A stretch of 64,000 nucleotides of DNA from ZC4RG30 sp963726085 (GCA_963726085.1 CAVSAR010000007.1:186001-250000); one strand, 5' to 3'; counted from the stretch's first letter, positions 18,957 through 28,012 are shown. Made by a program: numbers and translations. Notes: generated from the letters alone by a model not told the origin.

Positions 18957-19033
18957 GGATCACGGCGCCTTTTGCGGTCCCGGTGGGTCAGGATGGTTAC
19001 GGTGGGGGCCGCGCATTGTAATAGTCTTGCGCG

Positions 19034-19630
19034 ATGATTCGCCGCGTTCAGGAAGTGCGCATCGTGGGCGGCAGCCTGCGCGGACGCAAGCTGGGGTTCC
19101 CGGATGTCCCGGGCCTGCGGCCGACACCCGATCGCGTGCGCGAGACCCTGTTCAACTGGCTGGCGCCACACATCGGCGGGATGCGCGTGCTTGACCTGTT
19201 TGCCGGCAGCGGTGCGTTGGGCATAGAGGCCGTGTCCCGTGGCGCCGCGCAGGCGGTGCTGGTTGAATCCAACCAGACAGCGGCAATAAAACTGCGCGAG
19301 TCAGTCATTAGGCTTGGCCTGGGCAATGTGCGCGTGGAAATGACCGATGCCATGGCCTACCTCAAGCGCGTGATGGGTACCGGGGAGCCACCCTTTGACC
19401 TGATCTTCCTCGACCCGCCTTTTGATGCCGGACTGACGGGGCCGGCACTGGGACTGATCCGCAGTGCCGGGGTGCTGGCCGCCGGTGGGTTCTGCTACCT
19501 AGAGAGCCCGCGCCGGACCACGCTGCCGCCGCTGCCGGGTGGCTGGACGCTTCACCGCAGCGGGACCGCCGGCGAGGTCGGTTATCATCTGCTGCATGTC
19601 TCGCAGAGCGATTTACCCCGGAACGTTTGA
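19034..19630 (+). CDS. rsmD: 16S rRNA (guanine(966)-N2)-methyltransferase
   Basis: A 198-residue SAM-dependent methyltransferase acting on 16S rRNA G966. It has the RsmD N-terminus IVGGSLRGRKL, the RPTPDRVRETLFNWL motif, the SAM-binding DLFAGSGALGIEA and the amino-methylase active site LDPPFD. Its end overlaps coaD by 35 bp, a common pairing (rsmD-coaD). It starts divergently from ftsY. Confidence 0.95.
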   Translation: MIRRVQEVRIVGGSLRGRKLGFPDVPGLRPTPDRVRETLFNWLAPHIGGMRVLDLFAGSGALGIEAVSRGAAQAVLVESNQTAAIKLRESVIRLGLGNVRVEMTDAMAYLKRVMGTGEPPFDLIFLDPPFDAGLTGPALGLIRSAGVLAAGGFCYLESPRRTTLPPLPGGWTLHRSGTAGEVGYHLLHVSQSDLPRNV

Positions 19631-20081
19631 CCCCATCACCAACGGCCACAAGGACCTGGTGCGACGTGCCGCCGGCATGTTCGACCATGTGCTGGTGGCC
19701 ATTGCCTCCAATCCGGGCAAGGCCCCGATGTTCAACCTCGAAGAGCGGGTGGACCTGGCCCGCCGGGTGCTGGCCGACATCCCCAATGTCGAGATCGCCG
19801 GCTACGAGGGCCTGACGGTGGATTTCGCGCGCCAGCACCGCATCAACGTGGTGGTGCGCGGCCTGCGCGCGGTCTCGGATTTCGAATTCGAGTTCCAGCT
19901 GGCCAACATGACGCGCCACCTGTCACGGGACCTTGAGACCGTATTCCTTACTCCGCAGGAGCAGTTCACATTCATCTCTTCGACCTTGATCCGCGAGATC
20001 GCGATATATGGTGGCAACGTGGCCGAGTTCGTCGACCCGATAGTTGCCGCGGAGCTGCGCAGAAAGAAGCGCGCGCCATGA
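19596..20081 (+). CDS. coaD: Phosphopantetheine adenylyltransferase
   Basis: A 161-residue nucleotidyltransferase for the penultimate step of coenzyme A synthesis (4'-phosphopantetheine + ATP to dephospho-CoA). It shows YPGTFDPITNGHKDL (T/HxGH motif), GLRAVSDFEFEFQLANMT and the ISSTLIREI block with the catalytic Ser/Arg. The start at 19596 was chosen because the fold begins MSRRAIYPG; it lies inside the rsmD 3' end. Its stop overlaps ggt (ATGA). A second CoA enzyme, coaBC, is 5 kb away. Confidence 0.96.
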   Translation: MSRRAIYPGTFDPITNGHKDLVRRAAGMFDHVLVAIASNPGKAPMFNLEERVDLARRVLADIPNVEIAGYEGLTVDFARQHRINVVVRGLRAVSDFEFEFQLANMTRHLSRDLETVFLTPQEQFTFISSTLIREIAIYGGNVAEFVDPIVAAELRRKKRAP

Positions 20082-21790
20082 GTGCGCCAGGGTTGGGCGT
20101 CATCGCGGTCACGCGACGCGGCCTGCTTGCGCTGGTGTTGTGTGCGGTGGCGGCGGCCGGCATGGCGCCGGCAATCGCGGCCGATCGCGCACCGGGCAAG
20201 TCCGCCATCGCCAGTGCACATCCTCTGGCGTCGGAGGCCGGCTACGAGATCCTGCGGGCCGGGGGCAATGCCTTTGATGCGGCCGTGGCGGTCAGTGCCG
20301 CGCTGATGGTGGTGGAACCCAGTGGCTCGGGCTTCCTGGGCGGCGGCATGTACCTGCTGCATCGGGCCAGTGACGGTCGCAACGTGGTCATCGACGCACG
20401 CGAAAAGGCACCGCTGGGCGCCACGCGCGACATGTTCCTCGACGCGGCTGGCAATCCGGTGCGTGGAATGTCGATCAATACTGCGCTGGCAGCCGGCGTG
20501 CCGGGCGAGCCGGCCGGACTGGCGCTGATGCAATCGCGCTACGGCAAGCTCACCCTGGCCCAGGCGCTGCAGCCGGCGATTCGCCTGGCCAGCCAGGGCT
20601 TTGACCTGTATCCGCGATTGCAGGCCGGGCTGCGTGGCAAGCAGGCGCAGCTGGCCAAGTCCACCGAGGCATCGGCCATCTGGCTGCGTGATGGCCAGGT
20701 TCCCCCGGTGGGCACGCGCATCACCCAGCCGCAGCTGGCGCACACCCTGGAGACTTTGGGACGCGAGGGCGTCGCGGCGTTCTACACCGGCAGCATCGCC
20801 AGGCAACTGGTGGCCCGTGTGCACGAGATGGGCGGGATCTGGACGCTGCAGGATTTCGCAGACTACAAGGCGCTGGAGCGCGAACCCATCGTTGGGCACT
20901 ACCGTGGTGCCACCATCATCTCCGCCCCACCGCCGTCCTCGGGTGGCATCGCCCTGGTGGAAGCCCTCAATATCCTGTCCGGCTATGACCTGGACAAGGT
21001 GGATGCGGTCACGCGCAAGCACCTGATCATCGAGGCCATGCAGCGCATGCATCGTGATCGGGCCGTGTACTTGGGCGACACGGATTTCGTGAAGGTGCCG
21101 ATTGCGCGCCTCACCGACCCGAACTACGCGGCCGGCCTGCGCACCTCGATTCGTCTGGACAAGGCCACGCCCAGCAGTGCCCTGGAGCCCGCGCCTGAGG
21201 CGGCAGCCGGCGGCGGCAACACCACGCATTTCTCGGTGCTGGATGCCAGCGGCAATCGCGTCGCTGGCACCATCACGTTGAATGCCGGGTTCGGCTCCGG
21301 CCTGATGGTCGACGGCACGGGCATGATCCTCAACAACCAGATGGACGACTTCTCCATCAAGCCCGGCGTGCCCAATATCTACGGCCTGATCGGCGCCAGC
21401 GCCAACGAGATCGCCCCGGGCAAGCGCATGCTTTCGTCGATCACCCCGACCTTTGTCGAATCCCCGCGCGGCTTCATGATCGTGGGCTCGCCCGGCGGCA
21501 GCCTCATCATCGGCATGGTGCTACTGGCGACGCTGGACTGGATGGATGGCAAGAGTGCGCAGGAGATCGTGGCCGCGCCGCGTATCCATCATCAATATGA
21601 ACCGGACACGCTTATGTATGAAACCAAGGCGCTCACGGCGGACGAAGTCGCCGAGCTCAAGCGCCGCGGCCATGAACTGCGCGAACGCGAGTCCTGGGGC
21701 AACCTGCAGGTGGTCACTTTCGATGCCGCCACTGGCGCGGTAAACGCCGCGTCGGATCCACGCGGCGTGGGCATGGCTGGCATCTACTGA
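20078..21790 (+). CDS. ggt: Gamma-glutamyltransferase (glutathione hydrolase)
   Basis: A 570-residue Ntn-hydrolase precursor that cleaves the gamma-glutamyl bond of glutathione in the periplasm. A hydrophobic export signal ends near AIAA (about 35). The large-subunit motif AREKAPLGATRDMF binds the gamma-glutamyl group. Autocleavage and catalysis are expected at the first Thr of GNTTHFSVLD (Thr382), with the oxyanion region MLSSITPTFV and GSPGGSLII later. The ATG overlaps the coaD stop by 4 bp. Confidence 0.95.
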   Translation: MSAPGLGVIAVTRRGLLALVLCAVAAAGMAPAIAADRAPGKSAIASAHPLASEAGYEILRAGGNAFDAAVAVSAALMVVEPSGSGFLGGGMYLLHRASDGRNVVIDAREKAPLGATRDMFLDAAGNPVRGMSINTALAAGVPGEPAGLALMQSRYGKLTLAQALQPAIRLASQGFDLYPRLQAGLRGKQAQLAKSTEASAIWLRDGQVPPVGTRITQPQLAHTLETLGREGVAAFYTGSIARQLVARVHEMGGIWTLQDFADYKALEREPIVGHYRGATIISAPPPSSGGIALVEALNILSGYDLDKVDAVTRKHLIIEAMQRMHRDRAVYLGDTDFVKVPIARLTDPNYAAGLRTSIRLDKATPSSALEPAPEAAAGGGNTTHFSVLDASGNRVAGTITLNAGFGSGLMVDGTGMILNNQMDDFSIKPGVPNIYGLIGASANEIAPGKRMLSSITPTFVESPRGFMIVGSPGGSLIIGMVLLATLDWMDGKSAQEIVAAPRIHHQYEPDTLMYETKALTADEVAELKRRGHELRERESWGNLQVVTFDAATGAVNAASDPRGVGMAGIY

Positions 21791-21862
21791 AGACGCAGTC
21801 TTGCCCGGCTGACCAGGAACACCGAGACCAGTTCCCGTGCTGCCGGCGCCTGGTCGCCGATC

Positions 21863-21961
21863 CTGAATCAGCCCGCACAGTGCGAAGCGCGTGATGTCCG
21901 CCGAGTTGTGCAGGTGCAGCTTGCGCGACGGCCCTTGCGCGACAGCCAAGATATCCAGTGC
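21863..21961 (-). pseudogene. Remnant of a LuxR/NarL-type response regulator
   Basis: Reading leftward, this short stretch encodes ALDILAVAQG followed by KLHLHNSADITRFALCGLIQ, which matches the end of a LuxR-type helix-turn-helix domain (start of helix 1 and the final helix). The recognition helix between them is missing, and the surrounding 340 bp has no intact frame. It is best read as a decayed gene between ggt and alkA. Confidence is limited by its shortness. Confidence 0.5.
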
Positions 21962-22128
21962 GGTGCAATGTTTCGCCAAGATCCGCCGCATTTGCGCCCG
22001 GATACCAGGTCGGGATCCTGGAACTATTGCTGAAAAGCGACGCCGGCATGAAATCGAGATCCCGCCGCAATAGGTGCTCAGAACATTCGCGCCACGTGGC
22101 GCGCCGGCCGGCGGCCGGTAGCAACGCG

Positions 22129-22851
22129 TCACCGGGTCCGCGCTGATTTTGCCTTCAGTACTTTGCCCGGCTTGCGCCGCGGCGGTTTGGGCGCATCGAT
22201 CGCGACACGTGGCGCCCGGCCGGCGCGTTTTGGCAACTTGCCTTCCTTGTGCAGGTCGACCGCCCGCCATAGATACCAGGCGGCCGCGGAGCGATAGGGT
22301 GCCCAGCGCGCGCCGAACGCCAGCAGTGCCTTGGGCTTGGGCATGCCCTTGAGTCCGTAGGCCAGGCGAAAGCCGTGACGCACGCCGAAATCGTCAGCCG
22401 GCAGCACGTCCTGCCGGCCGAAGTGGAACATCAGCAGCATCTGGGCCGACCAGCGGCCGATGCCGCGGACGGCGGCGCAGTGCTCGATGATCTGCTCGTC
22501 ATCCATGCTCTCGAGCACCTGGTCCGGCGGCAGCCGCCCGTCGAGGCAATGCGCTGCCAGGTCCTGCAGTGCCGCGATCTTTGCAAAGGAGAATCCGGCG
22601 GTGCGCAGCTGTTCGGGCGAGGCCGCGGCAATCTGCGCGGGCGTGGGGAACCGGCCATGCAAGGCCGCCAGCCGCTCGATCATCTTGCGGGCCACGGCCC
22701 CTGAGATCTGTTGGCTGGCGATGGATCGCGCCAGCGCCTCGAACACCGTCCAACCCGAGGCCTCGCCAAGCTTGTATTGTCCCGTCAATGAAACAATTGC
22801 AGCAATTGTGGGGTCATTGGCGTCAAAATGTCGCTTGAGGTGCGCCTTCAC
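22129..22851 (-). CDS. alkA: DNA-3-methyladenine glycosylase II (HhH-GPD)
   Basis: A 240-residue base-excision repair glycosylase removing alkylated purines. It has SIASQQISGAVARKM (helix-hairpin-helix family opening), the hairpin GIGRWSAQMLLMF, and LPADDFGVRHGF carrying the catalytic Asp. It is shorter than enteric AlkA because the N-terminal TBP-like domain is missing, as in many proteobacterial and yeast Mag-type enzymes. The start is GTG six bases after the mutM stop, so the two repair genes form an operon. The C-terminal tail is Lys/Arg rich. Confidence 0.9.
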   Translation of the reverse strand: MKAHLKRHFDANDPTIAAIVSLTGQYKLGEASGWTVFEALARSIASQQISGAVARKMIERLAALHGRFPTPAQIAAASPEQLRTAGFSFAKIAALQDLAAHCLDGRLPPDQVLESMDDEQIIEHCAAVRGIGRWSAQMLLMFHFGRQDVLPADDFGVRHGFRLAYGLKGMPKPKALLAFGARWAPYRSAAAWYLWRAVDLHKEGKLPKRAGRAPRVAIDAPKPPRRKPGKVLKAKSARTR

Positions 22852-22857
22852 GGTTCC

Positions 22858-23673
22858 CTACACCTGGCAGCGGGGGCAGAAGTAGGTGGAACGCTGTCCT
22901 TGGCGCCGCTGCCGGATCTTGGTGCCACAGTTGCGGCAGGGCTGGCCGGCCCGATCGTAGACGTAGAGCCTTTGCCGGAAATGGCCCGGCTCGCCACTGG
23001 CGCCCACATAGTCGCGCAGCGTGGTGCCCCCATGGCGAATGGCCATGGTCAGTACAAAGCGAATGGACCGGACCAGGGCCATGCATTCGGCGCGAGTCAG
23101 CGACCGCGCCGCGCGACCGGGCCGGATCTTGGCGCGGAACAAGGCCTCGCTCGCATAGATATTGCCGACCCCCACCACCAGCGCGCCGTTCATGATCGCC
23201 TGCTTGATCGAGACGCGACGTTTGCGCGTCACGGCAAACAAATAGTCAGTATCGAACTGCAGCCCCAGCGGCTCGGGTGCCAAGTTGCGTAGCAGCCGGT
23301 GGGACTCCGGCTCGCCCTTGCCGTGGTGCAGGCTGCCAAAGCGGCGCGGGTCGTTGAAGCGCAGGGTCCAGTGCGAGTCCAGCTCCACGTCGAAGTGATC
23401 ATGCGTCTCGCGGGCGGTGGAAACCGGCAGGATCAGCAGGTTGCCGGACATGCCCAGGTGCAGCAGCAAGTAGCCGCGCTCGAGCTCAATAACAAGGTAT
23501 TTGGCGCGCCGTCGCACGCGGTTGATGGTCTGACCCTGGGCCCAGTCGGGCAGGGCGCGCGCGACCGGCCAGCGCAGGCGGCGGTCATGCACCACCAGCC
23601 GCTCGATGCGGCGACCCGTGATGTGCGGGGCGATGCCGCGGCGGGTGGATTCGACTTCAGGAAGCTCGGGCAC
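22858..23673 (-). CDS. mutM: Formamidopyrimidine-DNA glycosylase
   Basis: A 271-residue bifunctional glycosylase/AP lyase that removes 8-oxoguanine and FaPy. The mature N-terminus PELPEVE is decisive: Pro2 is the catalytic nucleophile, so the start must be the GTG at 23673, not an upstream codon. The beta-hairpin lysine region is followed by helix-two-turn-helix sequences (VGNIYASEALF). A C-terminal zinc finger is formed by CRNCG and CPRC. It is first of a mutM-alkA pair and lies 22 bp beyond the terminator of the ribosomal protein operon. Confidence 0.96.
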   Translation of the reverse strand: MPELPEVESTRRGIAPHITGRRIERLVVHDRRLRWPVARALPDWAQGQTINRVRRRAKYLVIELERGYLLLHLGMSGNLLILPVSTARETHDHFDVELDSHWTLRFNDPRRFGSLHHGKGEPESHRLLRNLAPEPLGLQFDTDYLFAVTRKRRVSIKQAIMNGALVVGVGNIYASEALFRAKIRPGRAARSLTRAECMALVRSIRFVLTMAIRHGGTTLRDYVGASGEPGHFRQRLYVYDRAGQPCRNCGTKIRQRRQGQRSTYFCPRCQV

Positions 23674-23693
23674 GTCGCATAGCATGCCACGTC

Positions 23694-23722
23694 AAAAACG
23701 AAAAACCCGCGGTAAGCGGGTT
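23694..23722 (-). terminator. Terminator of the rpmB-rpmG operon
   Basis: Hairpin aacccgc/gcgggtt (23704-23710 with 23716-23722). On the minus strand it is followed by a T-rich tail (tttttcgttttt). It lies just after rpmG and before mutM, so it separates the two transcripts. Confidence 0.85.
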
Positions 23723-23755
23723 CTTCGCGGACTACAAGTCAGGCTGGAGAGGCCG

Positions 23756-23911
23756 TCACTTGATTTTGGTTTCCTTGTACGCCACGTGCTTGCGCACTAC
23801 CGGATCGTACTTCTTGAGTTCCATCTTTTCCGGGTGCAGGCGCTTGTTCTTCATGGCCACGTAGAAGTGGCCCGTGTTGGCAGACGACAGCAGTTTGACC
23901 TTTTCGCGCAT
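23756..23911 (-). CDS. rpmG: 50S ribosomal protein L33
   Basis: A 51-residue basic ribosomal protein starting MREKVKLLSSANTGHFYV and ending AYKETKIK. It has the family's RLHPEKMELKKYDP core. It lacks the zinc-binding CxxC pairs (cysteine-free form). It lies 14 bp downstream of rpmB, in the usual rpmB-rpmG operon. Confidence 0.97.
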   Translation of the reverse strand: MREKVKLLSSANTGHFYVAMKNKRLHPEKMELKKYDPVVRKHVAYKETKIK

Positions 23912-23925
23912 GACGTCGTTGCTCC

Positions 23926-24162
23926 TTAAATCTTGGTGCCCTGGGCACGCAGCTTCGCCACCACGGTGTCGATGCCGTTCTTTTCGATGGTGCGCAGGCC
24001 GTTGCCGGACACGCGCAGCTTGACCCAGCGCTTCTCGTCCTCGATCCAGAACCGCTGGACGTGCAGGTTGGGCAGGAACCGGCGGCGCTTCCGGTTATTG
24101 GCGTGCGAAACGCGGTTACCTACCGCCGGTCGCTTGCCGGTGACTTCACATACACGGGACAT
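23926..24162 (-). CDS. rpmB: 50S ribosomal protein L28
   Basis: A 78-residue ribosomal protein: MSRVCEVTGKRPAVGNRVSH at the N-terminus and RRRFLPNLHVQRFW in the middle are diagnostic of L28. The start is taken at the conserved MSRVC; a longer reading would run through the promoter. It is first gene of the rpmB-rpmG operon. Confidence 0.97.
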   Translation of the reverse strand: MSRVCEVTGKRPAVGNRVSHANNRKRRRFLPNLHVQRFWIEDEKRWVKLRVSGNGLRTIEKNGIDTVVAKLRAQGTKI

Positions 24163-24190
24163 GGGAAATTCCTGAGGTCGCCGAAAAAAA

Positions 24191-24228
24191 GGGGGTGCTT
24201 TATACCAGTTGGCGGGCAACCGGGGCAA
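24191..24228 (-). promoter_or_regulatory. Probable rpmB promoter
   Basis: On the minus strand, TTGCCC (24228-24223) and TATAAA (24204-24199) are separated by 18 bp, about 35-40 bp upstream of the L28 start codon. This is a good sigma-70-like arrangement for a strongly expressed ribosomal operon. Confidence 0.6.
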
Positions 24229-24270
24229 GGCTTGGTCATTTCCGGGCCGCCGGGTGCCGCCGGGGCCGCC

Positions 24271-24945
24271 CTAGAGCAGCCCCCGCTCGGCAAAGGACAC
24301 ACAGCGATTGTCCCCCACGATCAGGTGGTCCAGGACCCGGATGTCGACCAGCCCCAGGGCATCGCGCAGCCGGTAGGTGATCAACTCGTCGGCCTGGCTG
24401 GGCTCGGCCACCCCGGAAGGGTGGTTGTGGGCCAGGATCACCGCCGCCGCATTGCGTGCCAGGGCCTGCTTGACCACCTCCCGCGGATGCACGCTGGCCC
24501 CGTCTATGGTGCCCCGGAACAGCTCCTCGAAGGCGATCAGCCGGTGCCGGTTGTCCAGGTGCAGGATGCAGAACACCTCATAAGGCCGGTCCCGCAGCTG
24601 CGCGATCAGGAACGCCTGGGTGAGCCTGGGGGCCTCAAGCGCGGGACCGCTGGCCAGCTGCGCGGCGTAGTGCCGGCGGCTGAGCTCCAGCGCCGCCTGC
24701 AGCAGTCCGAAGCGCCGCGGCCCCAGGCCAGGGGCCGCGCAGCCGGTTGCCGGATCCGCGGCCAGCAGACCGCGCAGCGATCCGAACTGCACCAGCAGCT
24801 CGCGTCCCAGGTCCACGGCGTTGCAGCCCGGTCGTCCGGAGCCAAACAGCACGGCCAGCAGCTCCGCGTCGGAGAGACATTGTGCGCCCAGCGACAGCAA
24901 CCGCTCGCGTGGCCGCTCGTGAACTGGCCAATCAACAATGGTCAT
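24271..24945 (-). CDS. radC: RadC family protein (JAMM domain)
   Basis: A 224-residue protein with an N-terminal helix-hairpin-helix region (CLSDAELLAVLFGSG ... GLGPRRFGLLQ) and a C-terminal JAMM/MPN+ metalloprotease-like domain: VFCILHLDNRH and the metal motif AAVILAHNHPSG, then D in SQADELIT. The role of RadC is not established despite its name. The start is MTIVDWP. It is divergent from coaBC, 95 bp away, the usual gammaproteobacterial arrangement. Confidence 0.93.
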   Translation of the reverse strand: MTIVDWPVHERPRERLLSLGAQCLSDAELLAVLFGSGRPGCNAVDLGRELLVQFGSLRGLLAADPATGCAAPGLGPRRFGLLQAALELSRRHYAAQLASGPALEAPRLTQAFLIAQLRDRPYEVFCILHLDNRHRLIAFEELFRGTIDGASVHPREVVKQALARNAAAVILAHNHPSGVAEPSQADELITYRLRDALGLVDIRVLDHLIVGDNRCVSFAERGLL

Positions 24946-25039
24946 GCACGCCAGTTTGCCGGCGTCGCGCCGGTTCAGCGATAAGCAAATCCACTGCAGA
25001 TCATGGAAAAGAGCTCTTGCGCACCCTGATAATCCCTCA

Positions 25040-26230
25040 ATGAGCGCAAAACGTGTCCTGTTGGGAGTCACTGGCGGCATCGCGGCCTACAAGAGCCCGG
25101 ACCTGGTGCGTCGGCTGATCGAGCGCGGGGCCGACGTGCAGGTGGTGATGACCTCCGGCGCGCGCGAGTTCGTCTCGCCCCTGACTTTCCAGGCCGTGTC
25201 CGGCCACGAGGTGCGCAGCGACCTGTGGGACGAACAGGCCGAGCGCGCCATGAGCCACATCGAGCTGGCGCGCTGGGCCGACCTGATCGTCATCGCCCCG
25301 GCCACGGCGGATTTCATCGCGCACCTGGCCCATGGCATGGCCGACAACCTGCTGACAACGCTGTGCCTGGCCAGCACGGCGCCGGTGGCCATTGCCCCTG
25401 CCATGAACCGCCAGATGTGGGCCAACGCGGCCACCCAGGCCAACATCGCCCAGCTGCGCGCGCGTGGCGTGCACGTATTCGGTCCGGACAGCGGCAGCCA
25501 GGCCTGCGGTGAGGTCGGCGAAGGCCGGATGATGGAACCGGATGACATTGCCACGGCCGCGTTTGGCGTGCTGCCGGCGGCCGGCCCGCTGCTGGGCCGC
25601 AAGGTGCTGATCACCGCGGGGCCAACGCGCGAGCGCATCGACCCGGTGCGCTTCATCAGCAACCGCAGTTCGGGGAAGATGGGCTACGCCGTGGCACAGG
25701 CCGCGCGCGAACGCGGTGCGCAGGTGGTGCTGGTCAGTGGCCCGGTGAGTCTGTGCACGCCGCCGGGGGTGCGCCGCGTCGACGTGGAGAGCGCGGCGCA
25801 GATGTACGACGCGGTGATGCGCGAGCTGCCCGGCACCGACATCTTCATCGCCACCGCCGCGGTGGCCGACTACCGTCCCGGTGCGCCGGCCGACTGCAAG
25901 ATCAAGAAAGTGACCCACACGCTGGAACTCAACATGGAACGCACCATCGACATCCTGCAGGCGGTCGCCGCGCGGCCCGATCGCCCGCGCTACGTGGTGG
26001 GTTTCGCCGCCGAGACCAACAACGTCGAGGAGCATGCGCGCGCCAAGTTGGTGCGCAAGAAGCTGGACCTGATCGCTGCCAATGAGGTCGGCGACAACAA
26101 GGTGTTCGAGCAGGATGACAACGCACTGGTACTGCTGTGGCCCAACGGTGGCCGCCAGGAGCTGGGCGCCGGCGCCAAGACCGAGCTGGGCGCCAAGCTC
26201 ATGGATTTCATCGCCGCGCGGGTTGCCTGA
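25040..26230 (+). CDS. coaBC: Bifunctional phosphopantothenoylcysteine decarboxylase/phosphopantothenate-cysteine ligase
   Basis: A 396-residue cytoplasmic enzyme for two consecutive steps of coenzyme A synthesis. The flavin-dependent CoaC half (about 1-185) has VLLGVTGGIAAYKSPDLVRR, the active-site PAMNRQMW and the Cys-bearing GSQACGEVGEGRM. The CoaB half (about 186-396) opens KVLITAGPTRERIDPVRFISN, the CTP/dimer region, and includes AAVADYRP and KIKK. It overlaps the dut start by one base (TGATG). Confidence 0.96.
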   Translation: MSAKRVLLGVTGGIAAYKSPDLVRRLIERGADVQVVMTSGAREFVSPLTFQAVSGHEVRSDLWDEQAERAMSHIELARWADLIVIAPATADFIAHLAHGMADNLLTTLCLASTAPVAIAPAMNRQMWANAATQANIAQLRARGVHVFGPDSGSQACGEVGEGRMMEPDDIATAAFGVLPAAGPLLGRKVLITAGPTRERIDPVRFISNRSSGKMGYAVAQAARERGAQVVLVSGPVSLCTPPGVRRVDVESAAQMYDAVMRELPGTDIFIATAAVADYRPGAPADCKIKKVTHTLELNMERTIDILQAVAARPDRPRYVVGFAAETNNVEEHARAKLVRKKLDLIAANEVGDNKVFEQDDNALVLLWPNGGRQELGAGAKTELGAKLMDFIAARVA

Positions 26231-26685
26231 TGCAGCAGTTGAATGTCCGGGTGCTCGATGCACGCATCGGCACCAGCTGGCCGTTGCCGGCCTACGCCAC
26301 CGGCGGTTCCGCCGGCCTGGACCTGCGCGCCGTGCTGGATGCGCCGCTGGAGCTGGCCGCCGGCGCGGCCACGCTGATCTCCACCGGCCTGTCCATCCAC
26401 ATCGACGATCCGGGCCTGGCCGCGGTGATACTGCCGCGTTCCGGCCTGGGTCATAAGCATGGGATAGTACTGGGCAACCTGGTGGGCCTGATTGACTCGG
26501 ACTACCAGGGGCCGCTGATGGTGTCGTGCTGGAACCGCGGCACGGCAGCGTTCACCATCCAGCCCGGAGAGCGCATTGCGCAACTGGTGATCGTGCCGGT
26601 GGTGCAGGTGCAACTGAATGTCGTGGCGGATTTTGCCGCCAGCAGCCGTGGCGCCGGTGGCTTCGGGCATTCCGGGCGAAACTAG
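26230..26685 (+). CDS. dut: Deoxyuridine 5'-triphosphate nucleotidohydrolase
   Basis: A 151-residue trimeric dUTPase, producing dUMP and preventing uracil incorporation. All five motifs are present: AGLDLRA, PRSGLGHKHG, GNLVGLIDSDYQGPL, PGERIAQLV and the flexible C-terminal RGAGGFGHSG. It starts on the last base of the coaBC stop, so the pair is coupled. Confidence 0.97.
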   Translation: MQQLNVRVLDARIGTSWPLPAYATGGSAGLDLRAVLDAPLELAAGAATLISTGLSIHIDDPGLAAVILPRSGLGHKHGIVLGNLVGLIDSDYQGPLMVSCWNRGTAAFTIQPGERIAQLVIVPVVQVQLNVVADFAASSRGAGGFGHSGRN

Positions 26686-26725
26686 AATCTGGTCCTGTAG
26701 CAAATCAAAAAAATCGGGGGCGAAT

Positions 26726-28012
26726 ATGAATCAATATCCCATGCGTGCCGTGGCCCTTGCCGCCGCTGTCCAGTTGCTGCTGGTCGCAGCCCCAGCCGTC
26801 GCACTGAGCCCGCAGCCCACGCCGGCCTTCCCCGGTCAGACCCTGGCGCCGCCGCCGGCCAAACCCTCGCCACCGCTCAACGTCGAAACCGTGGTCAGCG
26901 GATTGACCGGTGCCTGGTCGCTGGCCTTCCTGCCCGACGGGCGCTTCCTGGTCACGGCCGGCGGACAGATGCGCATCGCCCGCAAGGGTGGCTACGTGTC
27001 CGCGCCGCTCACTGGGTTGCCCCCCATCAAGCAGATTGGCGCCGAAGGGCTGCACGACGTGGTGCTGGATCCGGACTTCGCGCACAACCGCACGCTGTAC
27101 TTCGCGTACTTCTCGCCGCTCAAGGGCGAGCCGGGCGGCAATTTCCCGCTGGCTGAACTCTACGAGAATGTCTGGAGCGTGCCGCTGGCGCAGCGGCGCG
27201 TGATGAAGATCGGCATCGAGCGCGTGGCCCGCGCCAAGTTAAGTGCCGACGACCTGAGCCTTGAAGACGTGGATGTCATCGCCGAAGGGGCCGAGCGCCG
27301 CATCGCGCTGGCACGCGATGGCACTGTGCTGATCACCGGCTCGGATCGCTTCTGGCGCTATGAATCCAAGCTCGACGGCATGGAGCACGACTTCACCGCC
27401 GAGCCGGATATCCGCCGCAACTTCTCCGGGCGCGTGCTGCGCGTGAACAAGGACGGCTCCATCCCCAAGGATAATCCCTGGCTCAGCCGCGCCACGGTCG
27501 ACGCGCTGACCTATGCACATGGGCTCAAGGACCCAGAAGGGGCGGCCATCAATCCGGATACCGGCGAGCTGTGGATTTGCGATCACGGCCCGCAGGGGGG
27601 CGACGAGATCGACATCATTCGCCCTGGCAAGGACTACGGCTGGCCAGATGTGTCCTACGGGCGCCAGTACGATGCGCGCCAGGCCGATGGGCGCACCAAC
27701 GTATTGGTCGGCAATGGCAAGACCTCCATGCCCGGCGTCGAGGAGCCCATCTATTTCTGGGTGCCTTCTATCGCCCCGTCAGGCCTGGCCTTCTACACCG
27801 GCAACCTGATTCCCGCCTGGAAGGGCAACCTTTTCGTTGGCGCATTGGCCGGGCAGGCGCTGGTACGGCTGGTGCTCAAGGGCGAGCGCGTGGTGGCCGA
27901 GGAGCGATTGCTCACCGACCTCAAGCGCCGCGTCCGCGATGTGCGCCAGGGGCCCGACGGCGCGCTGTACATCCTTGCAGGGGATGCGCTGATGAGGATT
28001 ACGCCAAAGTAA
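26726..28012 (+). CDS. PQQ-dependent soluble aldose sugar dehydrogenase-like protein
   Basis: A 428-residue exported six-bladed propeller of the YliI/GdhB family. The signal peptide ends near AVALSPQ. The family blocks GAWSLAFLPDGRFLVT, GLHDVVLDPDFAHN, YAHGLKDPEGAAINP and the diagnostic CDHGPQGGDEIDIIRPGKDYGWP are all present. The last holds catalytic/cofactor residues of soluble PQQ glucose dehydrogenases. A PQQ biosynthesis operon is not in the window. The start ATG at 26726 follows a ggggg-rich site. It probably oxidises sugars in the periplasm. Confidence 0.88.
   Translation: MNQYPMRAVALAAAVQLLLVAAPAVALSPQPTPAFPGQTLAPPPAKPSPPLNVETVVSGLTGAWSLAFLPDGRFLVTAGGQMRIARKGGYVSAPLTGLPPIKQIGAEGLHDVVLDPDFAHNRTLYFAYFSPLKGEPGGNFPLAELYENVWSVPLAQRRVMKIGIERVARAKLSADDLSLEDVDVIAEGAERRIALARDGTVLITGSDRFWRYESKLDGMEHDFTAEPDIRRNFSGRVLRVNKDGSIPKDNPWLSRATVDALTYAHGLKDPEGAAINPDTGELWICDHGPQGGDEIDIIRPGKDYGWPDVSYGRQYDARQADGRTNVLVGNGKTSMPGVEEPIYFWVPSIAPSGLAFYTGNLIPAWKGNLFVGALAGQALVRLVLKGERVVAEERLLTDLKRRVRDVRQGPDGALYILAGDALMRITPK

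Noticed and set aside
19802..21229. Long open frame antisense to ggt and coaD
   Set aside because: Shadow of GC-rich codon use; opposite genes are complete enzymes.
25037..26263. Open frame antisense to coaBC
   Set aside because: 408 codons but composition unlike a protein and coaBC is complete.
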